DNA from: Deltaproteobacteria bacterium
GTDB taxonomy: Bacteria; Desulfobacterota; Deferrimicrobia; Deferrimicrobiales; Deferrimicrobiaceae
Reading direction: 5' to 3'
Length of the DNA: 5,524 nt
Assembly: GCA_017889845.1 (NCBI GenBank)
Contig: JAGGAJ010000120.1
Coordinates: 1 to 5,524 of the forward strand
Part shown: in pieces, positions 1 through 5,524 of the stretch
Layout of the letters: each line of letters opens with the position of its first letter
Position numbering within the stretch: position 1 is the stretch's first letter
Notes under the pieces: generated by a model
Told to the model about the DNA's origin: nothing
Database searches by the model: none
Seen by the model: the letters and a program-made list of their open reading frames with translations, nothing else
Position numbers and translations under genes: made by a program

Positions 1-1
1 G

Positions 2-1660
2 GCCCGGATCCTCGCCGAGCTCTCGGGACAGGTCGCGCGACGGGAGCGGGAACTGCTGCTCGCCCTCTCCCTCCTCGCGCGGATCGACTGCATCCAGGCC
101 CGGTGCCTGCTGGCGGACGAACTATCCGCCGCGGAGCCCACGGTGACCGCCTCCGGGGAGACGAACCTGCTCGCGGCCCGCCACCCGCTCCTGGTTCTCT
201 CCGGGCGCCCCGTGGTGCCCAACGACCTGCGTCTTGGCCGCCCGTTCCGGTGCCTGATCCTCACCGGGCCGAACGCCGGCGGGAAGACCGTGGCGCTAAA
301 GACGCTGGGGCTGCTCACGCTGATGGCGATGGCCGGGCTGTCGATCCCCGCCTCCCCCGACTCGACCGTGTCCGTCTTCCGCGAGCTGTTCGTCGCCGTG
401 GGGGACGAGCAGAGCGTGGAGGGGGACCTCTCCACGTACTCCGCCCACATCCGGCGACTGAACGAGATCCTGCAGGCCGCGGACCAGGGGTCCCTGGTTC
501 TCCTCGACGAGGTCGTATCGGGGACCGATCCGCGGGAGGGCGCGGCGATCGCCCGGGCGTTCCTGGAGACGCTGGCGGACCGGGAGGTGCGCGTCGTGGC
601 CACGACGCACTTCGAGGAACTGAAGGGGATCGCCTTCTCGGACCCCCGGTTCGAGAACGGCTCGATGGCCTTCGACGGGGAGCACCTTCGCCCCACCTAC
701 CGCCTGTCGCTGGGGGTTCCCGGGCGCTCGATGGGGATCACGATCGCGCGGGCGCTGGGATTCCCGGGGGGAGTGCTCGATCGGGCGACGGCGTACCTCT
801 CCGGTCCCGGCTCGAACCTGACGGAGGTGATCGACCGGCTGGAGCGGGAGCGGGAGCGGCTGCGCGTCGAGGCGGCGGAGTTCGCCGCGCTGCGAAAAGG
901 AGCGGAAGAGGCGGGCCGGAAGCTCGAGGCGGAACGGCAGAAGGTGAAGGCCGAGGAGTCCCGCGTGGTCTCCCAGGCGCGCCAGAAGATGCGGGAGGAG
1001 ATCCGCCGGGCGGAGGGGGAGCTCGCGAGGATCATGGAGGAGATGCGGAAGGACCGGCGGATCGACACGGTGCGGAAGGCGACCTCGGTGCTGAAGGAGT
1101 GGAAGGAGAAGGCGCGGGCCGCCGAGGAGGACCCGGTGGTGCGGACGCTGATGAGCCGCACCGCGCCGCCGGCCGCCGGCGCGAAGCTCATCCCCGGCCA
1201 GAAGGTGTTCGTCGTGTCCCTCTCGAGGGAGGGGGAAGTTGCGGCCCCCGCGGGGCCGGAGGACCGGGACGTCGAGGTGGCGGCGGGCGGGCTCAAGGTC
1301 CGCGTCCCACGCGACTCGGTGCGGGTGTTCCCGACGCCTGGGGTGGCAAGGGAGCGCCGGTCCGAAGGAAGCGGCCGCCCGGTGGAAACGGCATCGGGCG
1401 ACGTCTACCTGCAGACCCCCGACAACACCCTCGACATGCGGGGGATGTACGTTGACGACGCGCTGCCCGAGATCGACGCCTTCCTCGACCGCCTCTCCCT
1501 TGGCCAGGCTCCCCACGCCTTCCTGATCCACGGGCACGGGACGGGGGCGCTGAAAAGCGCGGTGCGGCGGCACGTCGCGAAGTCGCCCTACGTGACAAGG
1601 TCCCTCCCCGCACCCCGCGAGCAGGGCGGCGACGGCGTCACCATCGTCGTCCTCTCTTAA
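2..1660 (+). CDS. mutS2: Endonuclease MutS2, C-terminal 552 residues (5' end outside window)
   Basis: This is the ATPase core and tail of MutS2, a DNA- and ribosome-binding MutS paralogue linked to suppression of homologous recombination and, in Bacillus, to rescue of collided ribosomes. The reading frame is open from base 2, so the gene starts upstream. The family is usually about 780 residues, so roughly 230 N-terminal residues are missing. Numbering from the first codon at base 2, I see lever/clamp helices (1-45), Walker A GPNAGGKT (89-96), the LSTYSAH signature (143-149), Walker B LVLLDE (165-170) and the switch histidine in TTH (201-203). The MutS2-typical RPTYRLSLGVPGRS segment follows, then a charged coiled coil (about 276-372) and a small beta-rich segment (about 397-450). 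A C-terminal Smr domain carries LDMRG (477-481) and HGHGTG (510-515). The ATG at base 143 is internal, because homology to the family continues before it. The TAA stop lies directly against the repeat element. All key motifs are present, so the protein is probably functional. Confidence 0.96.
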   Translation, partial: ARILAELSGQVARRERELLLALSLLARIDCIQARCLLADELSAAEPTVTASGETNLLAARHPLLVLSGRPVVPNDLRLGRPFRCLILTGPNAGGKTVALKTLGLLTLMAMAGLSIPASPDSTVSVFRELFVAVGDEQSVEGDLSTYSAHIRRLNEILQAADQGSLVLLDEVVSGTDPREGAAIARAFLETLADREVRVVATTHFEELKGIAFSDPRFENGSMAFDGEHLRPTYRLSLGVPGRSMGITIARALGFPGGVLDRATAYLSGPGSNLTEVIDRLERERERLRVEAAEFAALRKGAEEAGRKLEAERQKVKAEESRVVSQARQKMREEIRRAEGELARIMEEMRKDRRIDTVRKATSVLKEWKEKARAAEEDPVVRTLMSRTAPPAAGAKLIPGQKVFVVSLSREGEVAAPAGPEDRDVEVAAGGLKVRVPRDSVRVFPTPGVARERRSEGSGRPVETASGDVYLQTPDNTLDMRGMYVDDALPEIDAFLDRLSLGQAPHAFLIHGHGTGALKSAVRRHVAKSPYVTRSLPAPREQGGDGVTIVVLS

Positions 1661-1680
1661 AAACGGGGACGTAGCTACAA

Positions 1681-1703
1681 ACTTACAATCGGGGACGTAG
1701 CTG
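1681..1703 (+). repeat. Left arm of exact 23-bp inverted repeat
   Basis: This arm is the exact reverse complement of 1822-1844, and the two are separated by 118 bases. It begins with acttacaatc and contains the second forward copy of the core CGGGGACGTAGCT. Identity breaks immediately on both sides. The arms could pair in transcripts from either direction. Confidence 0.9.
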
Positions 1704-1821
1704 AACAATCACAAACAGGGAGACGGGTGCGCCATTTCCTTCGGCTTGCGATACGAACCCGAAAACGGGAAACACTTTATAACTTATAAGCTGCGTCCCC
1801 GATCGTGAGTTTGTAAGTTTG

Positions 1822-1844
1822 CAGCTACGTCCCCGATTGTAAGT
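1822..1844 (-). repeat. Right arm of exact 23-bp inverted repeat
   Basis: This arm is the exact reverse complement of 1681-1703. Read on the minus strand, it encodes the last five residues (LQSGT) and the TAG stop of the M20 amidohydrolase, so the repeat and the coding sequence share these bases. Confidence 0.9.
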
Positions 1845-3015
1845 GGAAGGTGCGCCAGGCGTCGCGGACGAGCCCGGGGTCGGTGAACAGCTCGTGGCCG
1901 GTGAGGGCGAGGGCGCGGATCCCCTCCATCATCCCCGCGATCCCTGCGGGTTTTGTCGTGGCCTCCGCGAAGGGGCGGGTGTGGATCTCGAAGCGCTCCC
2001 CCGCGGCCGTGATGGGGACGTTGGGCTGCAGCGTGGGGACGACCCGGGAAACGTTGCCGATGTCGGAGGAGCCGCGGTTCCGGTTGGTCGGCGCCCCGCT
2101 CTCCTTCAGTTTCAGCAGCGACAGCGCCCGCCGGTACGCTTCGGCGAGTGCCGTGTTGACCTTCATCGGCGAGAGCGTGTACGGCCCCTCCTCGATCTCG
2201 AGGCGGCACCGGGTCGCGGTCGCCGCCCCCGCTGCGCACGCCTTCACCCTCGCCACCGCCTCCCGGAGCTCGGCTTCCTCCTCCCCCCGCACGTAGAAAT
2301 ACGCCTTCGCCCGCTCCGGGATGATGTTGGGCGCCTGCCCGCCTTCCGTGATGATCCCGTGGACGCGGACCGTGTCGGGCAGCTGCTGGCGCAGGGCCGA
2401 GATCCCGTTGAACAGCAGGAGGACCGCGTCCAGTGCGTTGATCCCCTGCTCGGGGTACGCCGCTGCGTGGGACGCCCGGCCGTGGTACGTGAAGCGCAGC
2501 TTGTGCAGGGCGAGATACCCCTTCGCCACGTGCCGGCGGGAGGACGGGTGGACCATCATCGCCGCGTCGATCCCGCGGAAGACCCCCTCCTTCACCATCC
2601 GGGCCTTGCCGAACCCCATCTCCTCGGCCGGGGTGCCCAGGGCGATCACCCTCCCCGAGCGGAACCGCCCCTTCCCGGCCTCGGCCAACGCGGCGGCGGC
2701 GCACGCCGAGGCGACACCGACGATGTTGTGCCCGCAGGCGTGCCCGAGCCCCGGCAGTGCGTCCATCTCGCACAGGAGCGCGACGGCGGGCTTCCCCTTC
2801 CCGAAGGCGTATTCCGCCCGGAAGGCGGTCTCCATCCCCGCGATGCCGCGCCTCACGCGGAAGCCGCGCGAAGCGAGGAACGAGGTGAGGGCTTCCGAGG
2901 TGCGGGTCTCTTCGAGGGGAAGCTCGGCATACGAGGTGATCTCGCGGAGCAGACGCTCCGCCTCGGGAGCGAGCCGGTTCGTGATGGCGATCAGCTTTTT
3001 GCGGTCGGGGTCCAT
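1825..3015 (-). CDS. M20-family amidohydrolase/metallopeptidase (ACY1L2/PM20D2-like)
   Basis: This 396-residue protein is a probable cytoplasmic di-metal hydrolase that cleaves an amide or peptide bond. It has no signal peptide. Family ligands visible are D85 in EMDALPG, C94 and H96 in HACGHN, the catalytic-base/ligand pair E131-E132 in GTPAEE, H156 in MVHPS and H345 in IHTRPF. The dimerisation (lid) domain is about residues 168-277, with HGRASHAAAYP (178-188) and the family block GINALDAVLLLFNGISALRQQLP. These blocks most resemble the ACY1L2 branch, whose human member PM20D2 hydrolyses beta-alanyl-lysine-type dipeptides. AbgB (p-aminobenzoyl-glutamate hydrolase) is a more distant relative. 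The true substrate is unknown. The ATG is preceded by AGGA about 10 bases upstream. The gene is convergent with mutS2 and divergent from prmA. Its last five codons and stop lie inside the repeat element, so the native tail may have been slightly different. Confidence 0.93.
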   Translation of the reverse strand: MDPDRKKLIAITNRLAPEAERLLREITSYAELPLEETRTSEALTSFLASRGFRVRRGIAGMETAFRAEYAFGKGKPAVALLCEMDALPGLGHACGHNIVGVASACAAAALAEAGKGRFRSGRVIALGTPAEEMGFGKARMVKEGVFRGIDAAMMVHPSSRRHVAKGYLALHKLRFTYHGRASHAAAYPEQGINALDAVLLLFNGISALRQQLPDTVRVHGIITEGGQAPNIIPERAKAYFYVRGEEEAELREAVARVKACAAGAATATRCRLEIEEGPYTLSPMKVNTALAEAYRRALSLLKLKESGAPTNRNRGSSDIGNVSRVVPTLQPNVPITAAGERFEIHTRPFAEATTKPAGIAGMMEGIRALALTGHELFTDPGLVRDAWRTFHLQSGT

Positions 3016-3125
3016 TTTTCCGGGGTCCTGCCCTGCGGAAGGTGCTATTTTAGCATACTCCGCGGAATGCCTTTCCTTCCGCCCGGCGCGGCCGGGGCGC
3101 GGCGCCGCGGACCGAAAGGGTGCGG
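3016..3125. promoter_or_regulatory. Divergent intergenic region, likely holding promoters for the amidohydrolase and prmA operon
   Basis: This is the only gap from which both divergent genes could be transcribed. Its single AT-rich island (3043-3059) holds a small hairpin, tgcta-ttt-tagca (3043-3055). On the minus strand it contains TAAAAT (3052-3047), a possible -10 box, but I find no convincing -35 partner. Further right are an inverted pair gcggaa/ttccgc (3062-3067 and 3077-3082) and an exact 12-bp palindrome CGCGGCGCCGCG (3098-3109). Ribosome-binding bases AAGGG (3116-3120) precede the prmA ATG by 5 bases. Exact promoters and any operator role are unproven. Confidence 0.35.
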
Positions 3126-4049
3126 ATGACCCGCTGGAAATCGTTCACCGTCGAAACGCGCCGCGAGGCGGTCGACGCGATCTCCCACTTCCTGCTCGCC
3201 CACGGCTCCCTCGGGACGGCGTACGACGAGCAGCACCTGGGCCCCTCCGGGGATCCCGCGGAACCCCTCCCGCCACCGCCCCCGGTCACGAAGGTGACCG
3301 CCTATTTCCCCTGGGACACGGACCTCGGAGAACTCAAGCAGGCGTTCCTCGAATTCCTCCCCGTCCTCGCGGAGTCATTCGGTGCCGGGCCGGAGGCGTT
3401 CCTGGGCGCCGCGGAGATCACCGACAGCGGGTGGGCGGAGAAGTGGAAGGAGCATTTCCACGCCCGGAAGATCGGGCGGCGGATCGTGATCAAGCCGTCG
3501 TGGGAGGCGGTGGAGCCGGGCGAGGGGGAGGTCGTGCTGACCGTCGACCCCGGCCAGGCGTTCGGCACGGGGACGCACGAGACGACCCGGATGTGCCTGC
3601 GGTTCATCGAGGACCTCTTCGATCTCCGCCCGGCACCGCGGAGCGCCCTGGACGTCGGGACGGGGACGGGGATCCTGGGGATCGCGGCGGCCCGGCTCGG
3701 GGCGGCGACCGTCCTGGGGATCGACACGGACCCGGTGGCGGTCGAGGTGGCAGGAAGGAACGCGGATCTGAACGGCGTGGGCGGCGCCTTCCGCGCGGAA
3801 GGAACGCTCCTGTCGGCCGTCCGCGAAGAGCACGACCTCGTCCTGGGGAACCTGATCGCGGAGATCCTAGTCGACCTCGCCGCCGACCTCGTCGCCCGGT
3901 GCGCCCCGGGCGGGCACCTCGTACTCTCCGGCATCCTTGCGGAGAAGGGCGGCTGGGTGTCCGGCGAGTTTCGCCGGCACGGCGCTACAATGGTATCGGA
4001 AGCAGCCGACGGCCAGTGGGCCGCGCTGCTCCTCCGGCGGGACGCGTAG
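3126..4049 (+). CDS. prmA: Ribosomal protein L11 methyltransferase PrmA
   Basis: PrmA uses S-adenosylmethionine to trimethylate ribosomal protein L11 in the cytoplasm. The 307-residue length is normal. An N-terminal L11-recognition domain (about 1-60) leads to the family block DSGWAEKWKEHF (100-111). The PrmA hallmark DPGQAFGTGTHETT (141-154) follows, then SAM motif I DVGTGTGILGIAA (176-188), an acidic residue at the end of strand 2 in GIDTDP, and NLIAE (242-246) in place of the usual N-I-L-A. The C-terminal GGHLVLSGIL strand is typical. I chose the ATG at 3126 because AAGGG lies 5 bases before it and the protein then begins MTRWKSFTVE, like family members. A GTG at 3120 would add two residues but overlaps that ribosome-binding site. 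It is the first gene of a plus-strand operon with rsmE, 18 bases downstream. Confidence 0.96.
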   Translation: MTRWKSFTVETRREAVDAISHFLLAHGSLGTAYDEQHLGPSGDPAEPLPPPPPVTKVTAYFPWDTDLGELKQAFLEFLPVLAESFGAGPEAFLGAAEITDSGWAEKWKEHFHARKIGRRIVIKPSWEAVEPGEGEVVLTVDPGQAFGTGTHETTRMCLRFIEDLFDLRPAPRSALDVGTGTGILGIAAARLGAATVLGIDTDPVAVEVAGRNADLNGVGGAFRAEGTLLSAVREEHDLVLGNLIAEILVDLAADLVARCAPGGHLVLSGILAEKGGWVSGEFRRHGATMVSEAADGQWAALLLRRDA

Positions 4050-4067
4050 AGGATATCGGGGGCCCCG

Positions 4068-4811
4068 GTGCCGACCTTCCTCGTCCAGCGCGCGAACATT
4101 TCCGGCGACACCGCAGTCCTGTCCGGGACCGAGGCGGGCCACATGCTCCGGTCGCTTCGCCTCTCCGTCGGCGACTCGTTCCACGCCTTCGACGAGGACG
4201 GCAACCGGTACCGGATGCGAATCCTCGAGGCCACCTCGCGCTCCATCCGGGCCGAGGTGCTGGAGACGTTCCCGCCGGAGCCGCCCCCCCCCGTTGCCGT
4301 CACCCTGCTGGTCGGCCTCCCCAAGGCGGACAAGATGGACTACATCCTGGAGAAGGCGACGGAGCTGGGAGTATCCAGGGTGGTACCGTTCCGCTCGTCC
4401 CGCACCATCCCGCGGATGGATCCGGCGGATGCGAGGAAGCGGCTGCTGCGCTGGGAGCGGGTGACCCTCGCGGCGGCGAAGCAGTGCGGCGCGGGACGTG
4501 TCCCCGAGGTGTCGGGGGTGGTGCCGTACGCCGGGGCGCTTCGCGACGCAGCGGGACACGATGGCCGGGTGATCTTCTACGAGGGCGAGAGGATCTTCTC
4601 CCTCAAGCGGGTACTCGCCGGGATGCCGGCCGTCCGGAGCGTGGCCCTGATCGTGGGACCGGAAGGCGGCTTCTCTCCGGACGAGGTCCGGGAGGCGTTC
4701 GCCGCGGGATGCCTCCCGGCCGGGCTCGGGAGCCGGATCCTCCGCGTGGAGACGGCGGCGCTCGCGGTCGTAGCGATGGTGATGTACCATTTCGGCAGGG
4801 AGACCACGTGA
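4068..4811 (+). CDS. rsmE: 16S rRNA (uracil(1498)-N3)-methyltransferase RsmE
   Basis: RsmE is a SPOUT-fold enzyme that methylates N3 of U1498 (E. coli numbering) of 16S rRNA in the assembled small subunit. The 247 residues match the family length. An N-terminal PUA-like domain (about 1-70) contains HMLRSLRL (25-32). The C-terminal knotted domain carries KADKMDYILEKATELGV (86-102), RW near 128-129, AAKQCGAGRVPEV (136-148), the SAM-binding GPEGGFS (197-203) and LGSRILRVETA (220-230). All expected motifs are present. Translation starts at a GTG, and the protein begins MPTFLVQRA. A G-run at 4058-4062 is at suitable ribosome-binding distance, while AGGA at 4050-4053 is rather far. It follows prmA by 18 bases, and its TGA stop overlaps the start of the RDD gene, indicating co-transcription. 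Confidence 0.96.
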   Translation: MPTFLVQRANISGDTAVLSGTEAGHMLRSLRLSVGDSFHAFDEDGNRYRMRILEATSRSIRAEVLETFPPEPPPPVAVTLLVGLPKADKMDYILEKATELGVSRVVPFRSSRTIPRMDPADARKRLLRWERVTLAAAKQCGAGRVPEVSGVVPYAGALRDAAGHDGRVIFYEGERIFSLKRVLAGMPAVRSVALIVGPEGGFSPDEVREAFAAGCLPAGLGSRILRVETAALAVVAMVMYHFGRETT

Positions 4812-5377
4812 GCGGATCTGGGGCGACATCCGGGAACTTCCCCTACGCGGGGTTCTGGACGCGCGCGGCGGCACGGATCATCGACCTGGTCCTGATCCTG
4901 GCCGCCTTCAACGTGGTCTACCTCGCCGACCGGCTCGGCTCCGACGCGGGGATGTGGACGGGGTCCGGCTTCGGGGAGGGCGAACCGACCGGGGCGGGCC
5001 TTTCGCCGGCAAACGTGCTGCGCGCCCTCTTCTTTCTCTCCTTCCCGGTCTTCTACTACGTCTACCTCCACGGGACGTACGGCCAGACATTCGGGAAGAT
5101 GGCGCTGAAGATCCGGGTGGTGAACGAGGACGGCTCCCCGCTCGACCACCGGAAGGCGTTCCTGCGGTGGCTGGGATATTTCCTGTGCGACCTCACCTTC
5201 AACATCGGCTACGTCTGGGCGGCCTTCGACCATCGGAAACAAGGGCTCCATGACAAGGTGTGCAAGACCCTGGTGATCCGCGCCGACGTCCCCCTCCCCG
5301 CCGCCGCGGGGAGAGAACCGGGGCCGCCGGAACCGCCGGCCCCGTCGCTTGACACCCCTCCGGACCCGCCACTATAA
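4808..5377 (+). CDS. RDD-family integral membrane protein
   Basis: This is a 189-residue inner-membrane protein of the RDD family; the biochemical role of most members is unknown. The family N-terminal signature FWTRAAARIIDLVLI (16-30) supplies the conserved Arg (R19) and Asp (D26). Predicted membrane segments lie at about 21-40, 69-88 and 117-140. The typical GQTFGKMALKIRVV (92-105) lies in the loop after segment 2, and FDHRKQGLHDKVCKTLVI (140-157) closes the domain. The last 29 residues form a proline-rich tail. The start is a GTG overlapping the rsmE TGA as GTGA, so translation is probably coupled. The first codons VSGSGATSGNFPYAGFW fit the short leader seen in relatives. The reading frame stays open far upstream through other genes, but only this portion has family homology. 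The TAA stop lies inside the -10 box of the downstream tRNA promoter. Confidence 0.9.
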   Translation: MSGSGATSGNFPYAGFWTRAAARIIDLVLILAAFNVVYLADRLGSDAGMWTGSGFGEGEPTGAGLSPANVLRALFFLSFPVFYYVYLHGTYGQTFGKMALKIRVVNEDGSPLDHRKAFLRWLGYFLCDLTFNIGYVWAAFDHRKQGLHDKVCKTLVIRADVPLPAAAGREPGPPEPPAPSLDTPPDPPL

Positions 5378-5378
5378 T
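5349..5378 (+). promoter_or_regulatory. Consensus sigma-70-type promoter of tRNA-Phe
   Basis: The -35 box TTGACA (5349-5354) and the -10 box TATAAT (5373-5378) both match the housekeeping consensus exactly, with an 18-base spacer. Transcription should begin near 5384-5386, leaving a leader of about 10 bases before the tRNA. The promoter overlaps the last codons of the RDD gene: TTGACA falls in the Leu-Asp-Thr codons and the TAA stop (5375-5377) is part of the -10 box. Confidence 0.88.
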
Positions 5379-5395
5379 CCACTGTTCCATCGGAT

Positions 5396-5471
5396 GGCCC
5401 TTTAGCTCAGATGGTAGAGCAGAGGACTGAAAATCCTCGTGTCCCCAGTTCAATTCTGGGAGGGGCCACCA
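5396..5471 (+). tRNA. tRNA-Phe (anticodon GAA)
   Basis: The 76-base cloverleaf folds completely. The acceptor stem GGCCCTT (5396-5402) pairs with AGGGGCC (5461-5467), with one U-G pair. The D-stem is GCTC/GAGC (5405-5408 and 5417-5420), and the anticodon stem is GAGGA/TCCTC (5422-5426 and 5434-5438). The loop CTGAAAA places anticodon GAA at 5429-5431. The T-stem is CCCAG/CTGGG (5444-5448 and 5456-5460) with loop TTCAATT. The discriminator is A5468 and CCA is encoded at 5469-5471. It reads UUC and UUU codons. It has its own promoter and terminator and stands alone. Confidence 0.98.
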
Positions 5472-5482
5472 CCGGAAACAGC

Positions 5483-5515
5483 AAGGGCCCGGCCGTGTTC
5501 GGCAGGGCCCTTTTT
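5483..5515 (+). terminator. Intrinsic terminator of tRNA-Phe
   Basis: The outer stem arms aagggccc (5483-5490) and gggccctt (5505-5512) pair exactly. After a single g/a mismatch an inner stem gccg/cggc (5492-5495 and 5500-5503) closes a tgtt loop. A run of five T follows at 5511-5515, sharing its first two bases with the stem. It lies 11 bases after the CCA end and would also end read-through from the prmA operon. Confidence 0.92.
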
Positions 5516-5524
5516 CCTTCCATC

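Larger units (their letters stand above)
1661..1844. mobile_element. Short non-coding inverted-repeat element (REP/BIME- or MITE-like)
   Basis: The sequence shows four copies of a 13-base core. CGGGGACGTAGCT reads forward at 1664-1676 and 1690-1702, and inverted at 1823-1835 (exact) and 1789-1801 (one mismatch). An exact 23-bp inverted repeat pairs 1681-1703 with 1822-1844. In an alternative register, 1664-1688 pairs with 1811-1835 with one mismatch. The interior is AT-richer than the flanking genes and holds minor hairpins: cccg-aaaa-cggg at 1758-1769, cgggt/acccg at 1724-1728 and 1757-1761, and the palindrome cttataag at 1783-1790. I see no plausible coding sequence and no clear target-site duplication. 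Paired palindromic units containing GTAG resemble elements mobilised by REP-associated tyrosine (IS200/IS605-like) transposases, but that assignment is inference. A simple convergent terminator is the alternative. The element fills the mutS2-amidohydrolase gap and runs into the amidohydrolase 3' end. Confidence 0.6.

Noticed and set aside
103..1455. Open frame of 450 codons overlapping mutS2 on the plus strand, and a 470-codon frame on the minus strand (296-1708)
   Set aside because: Both are compositionally biased shadows of mutS2, whose frame carries Walker A, Walker B and Smr motifs.
143..1660. The ATG at 143 as a true start giving a short standalone MutS2-like ATPase
   Set aside because: The same frame is open to base 2 and the residues before it match MutS2 lever/clamp helices, so the gene simply begins outside the window.
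1664..1844. A small CRISPR-like array
   Set aside because: The cores occur in both orientations with unequal spacing (26 and 34 bases between starts) and no regular spacer pattern, which fits an inverted-repeat element and not a CRISPR array.
1843..3129. Open frame of 428 codons antisense to the amidohydrolase
   Set aside because: The minus-strand frame contains a full set of M20 motifs and metal ligands. The antisense frame has no recognisable domain and reflects third-position GC bias.
2321..5377. Open frame of 1018 codons on the plus strand spanning the amidohydrolase, prmA, rsmE and RDD regions
   Set aside because: Only its last 189 codons (from 4808) match a protein family. The rest runs antisense to the amidohydrolase or out of frame with prmA and rsmE and is low-complexity Arg/Pro/Gly/Ala text typical of GC-rich shadow frames.
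5396..5471. tRNA-Phe as an attachment site of an integrated element
   Set aside because: The tRNA is intact with its own terminator. There is no integrase and no duplicated 3' end of the tRNA in the window.

Overview
The window is GC-rich chromosomal DNA from a bacterium. Gene content is ordinary housekeeping: MutS2, an M20 amidohydrolase, PrmA, RsmE, an RDD membrane protein and tRNA-Phe. The base composition, the prmA-rsmE linkage and the presence of mutS2 would suit a deltaproteobacterial-type lineage (Desulfobacterota or relatives). That assignment is an inference from general familiarity; no marker in the window fixes the taxon.

Layout, left to right. (1) Bases 2-1660, plus strand: the C-terminal 552 residues of MutS2, whose 5' end lies before the window. 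(2) Bases 1661-1844: a short, AT-richer repeat element with four copies of a 13-base core (two forward, two inverted) and an exact 23-bp inverted repeat. It sits between the convergent mutS2 and amidohydrolase genes, and its right arm encodes the last residues and stop codon of the amidohydrolase. (3) Bases 1825-3015, minus strand: an M20-family amidohydrolase of the ACY1L2/PM20D2-like type with its expected metal ligands. (4) Bases 3016-3125: a divergent intergenic region with one AT-rich island, small hairpins and a GC-rich palindrome. (5) Bases 3126-5377, plus strand: a compact operon of prmA, rsmE and an RDD-family membrane protein, with an 18-base gap and then a 4-base GTGA overlap. (6) Bases 5349-5515: a complete single-gene transcription unit for tRNA-Phe(GAA), with consensus -35 and -10 boxes, the tRNA with encoded CCA, and an intrinsic terminator. 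Its -10 box contains the stop codon of the RDD gene.

Functionally, prmA (ribosomal protein L11 methylation) and rsmE (16S rRNA m3U methylation) form a translation-apparatus modification pair, next to a tRNA gene. MutS2 is known both as a recombination-related ATPase and as a stalled-ribosome factor. The amidohydrolase is metabolically unrelated. I found no defence system, CRISPR array, full insertion sequence or new multi-gene system. The least routine signals are the repeat element that forms a gene's 3' end and the tRNA promoter embedded in the end of a coding sequence.
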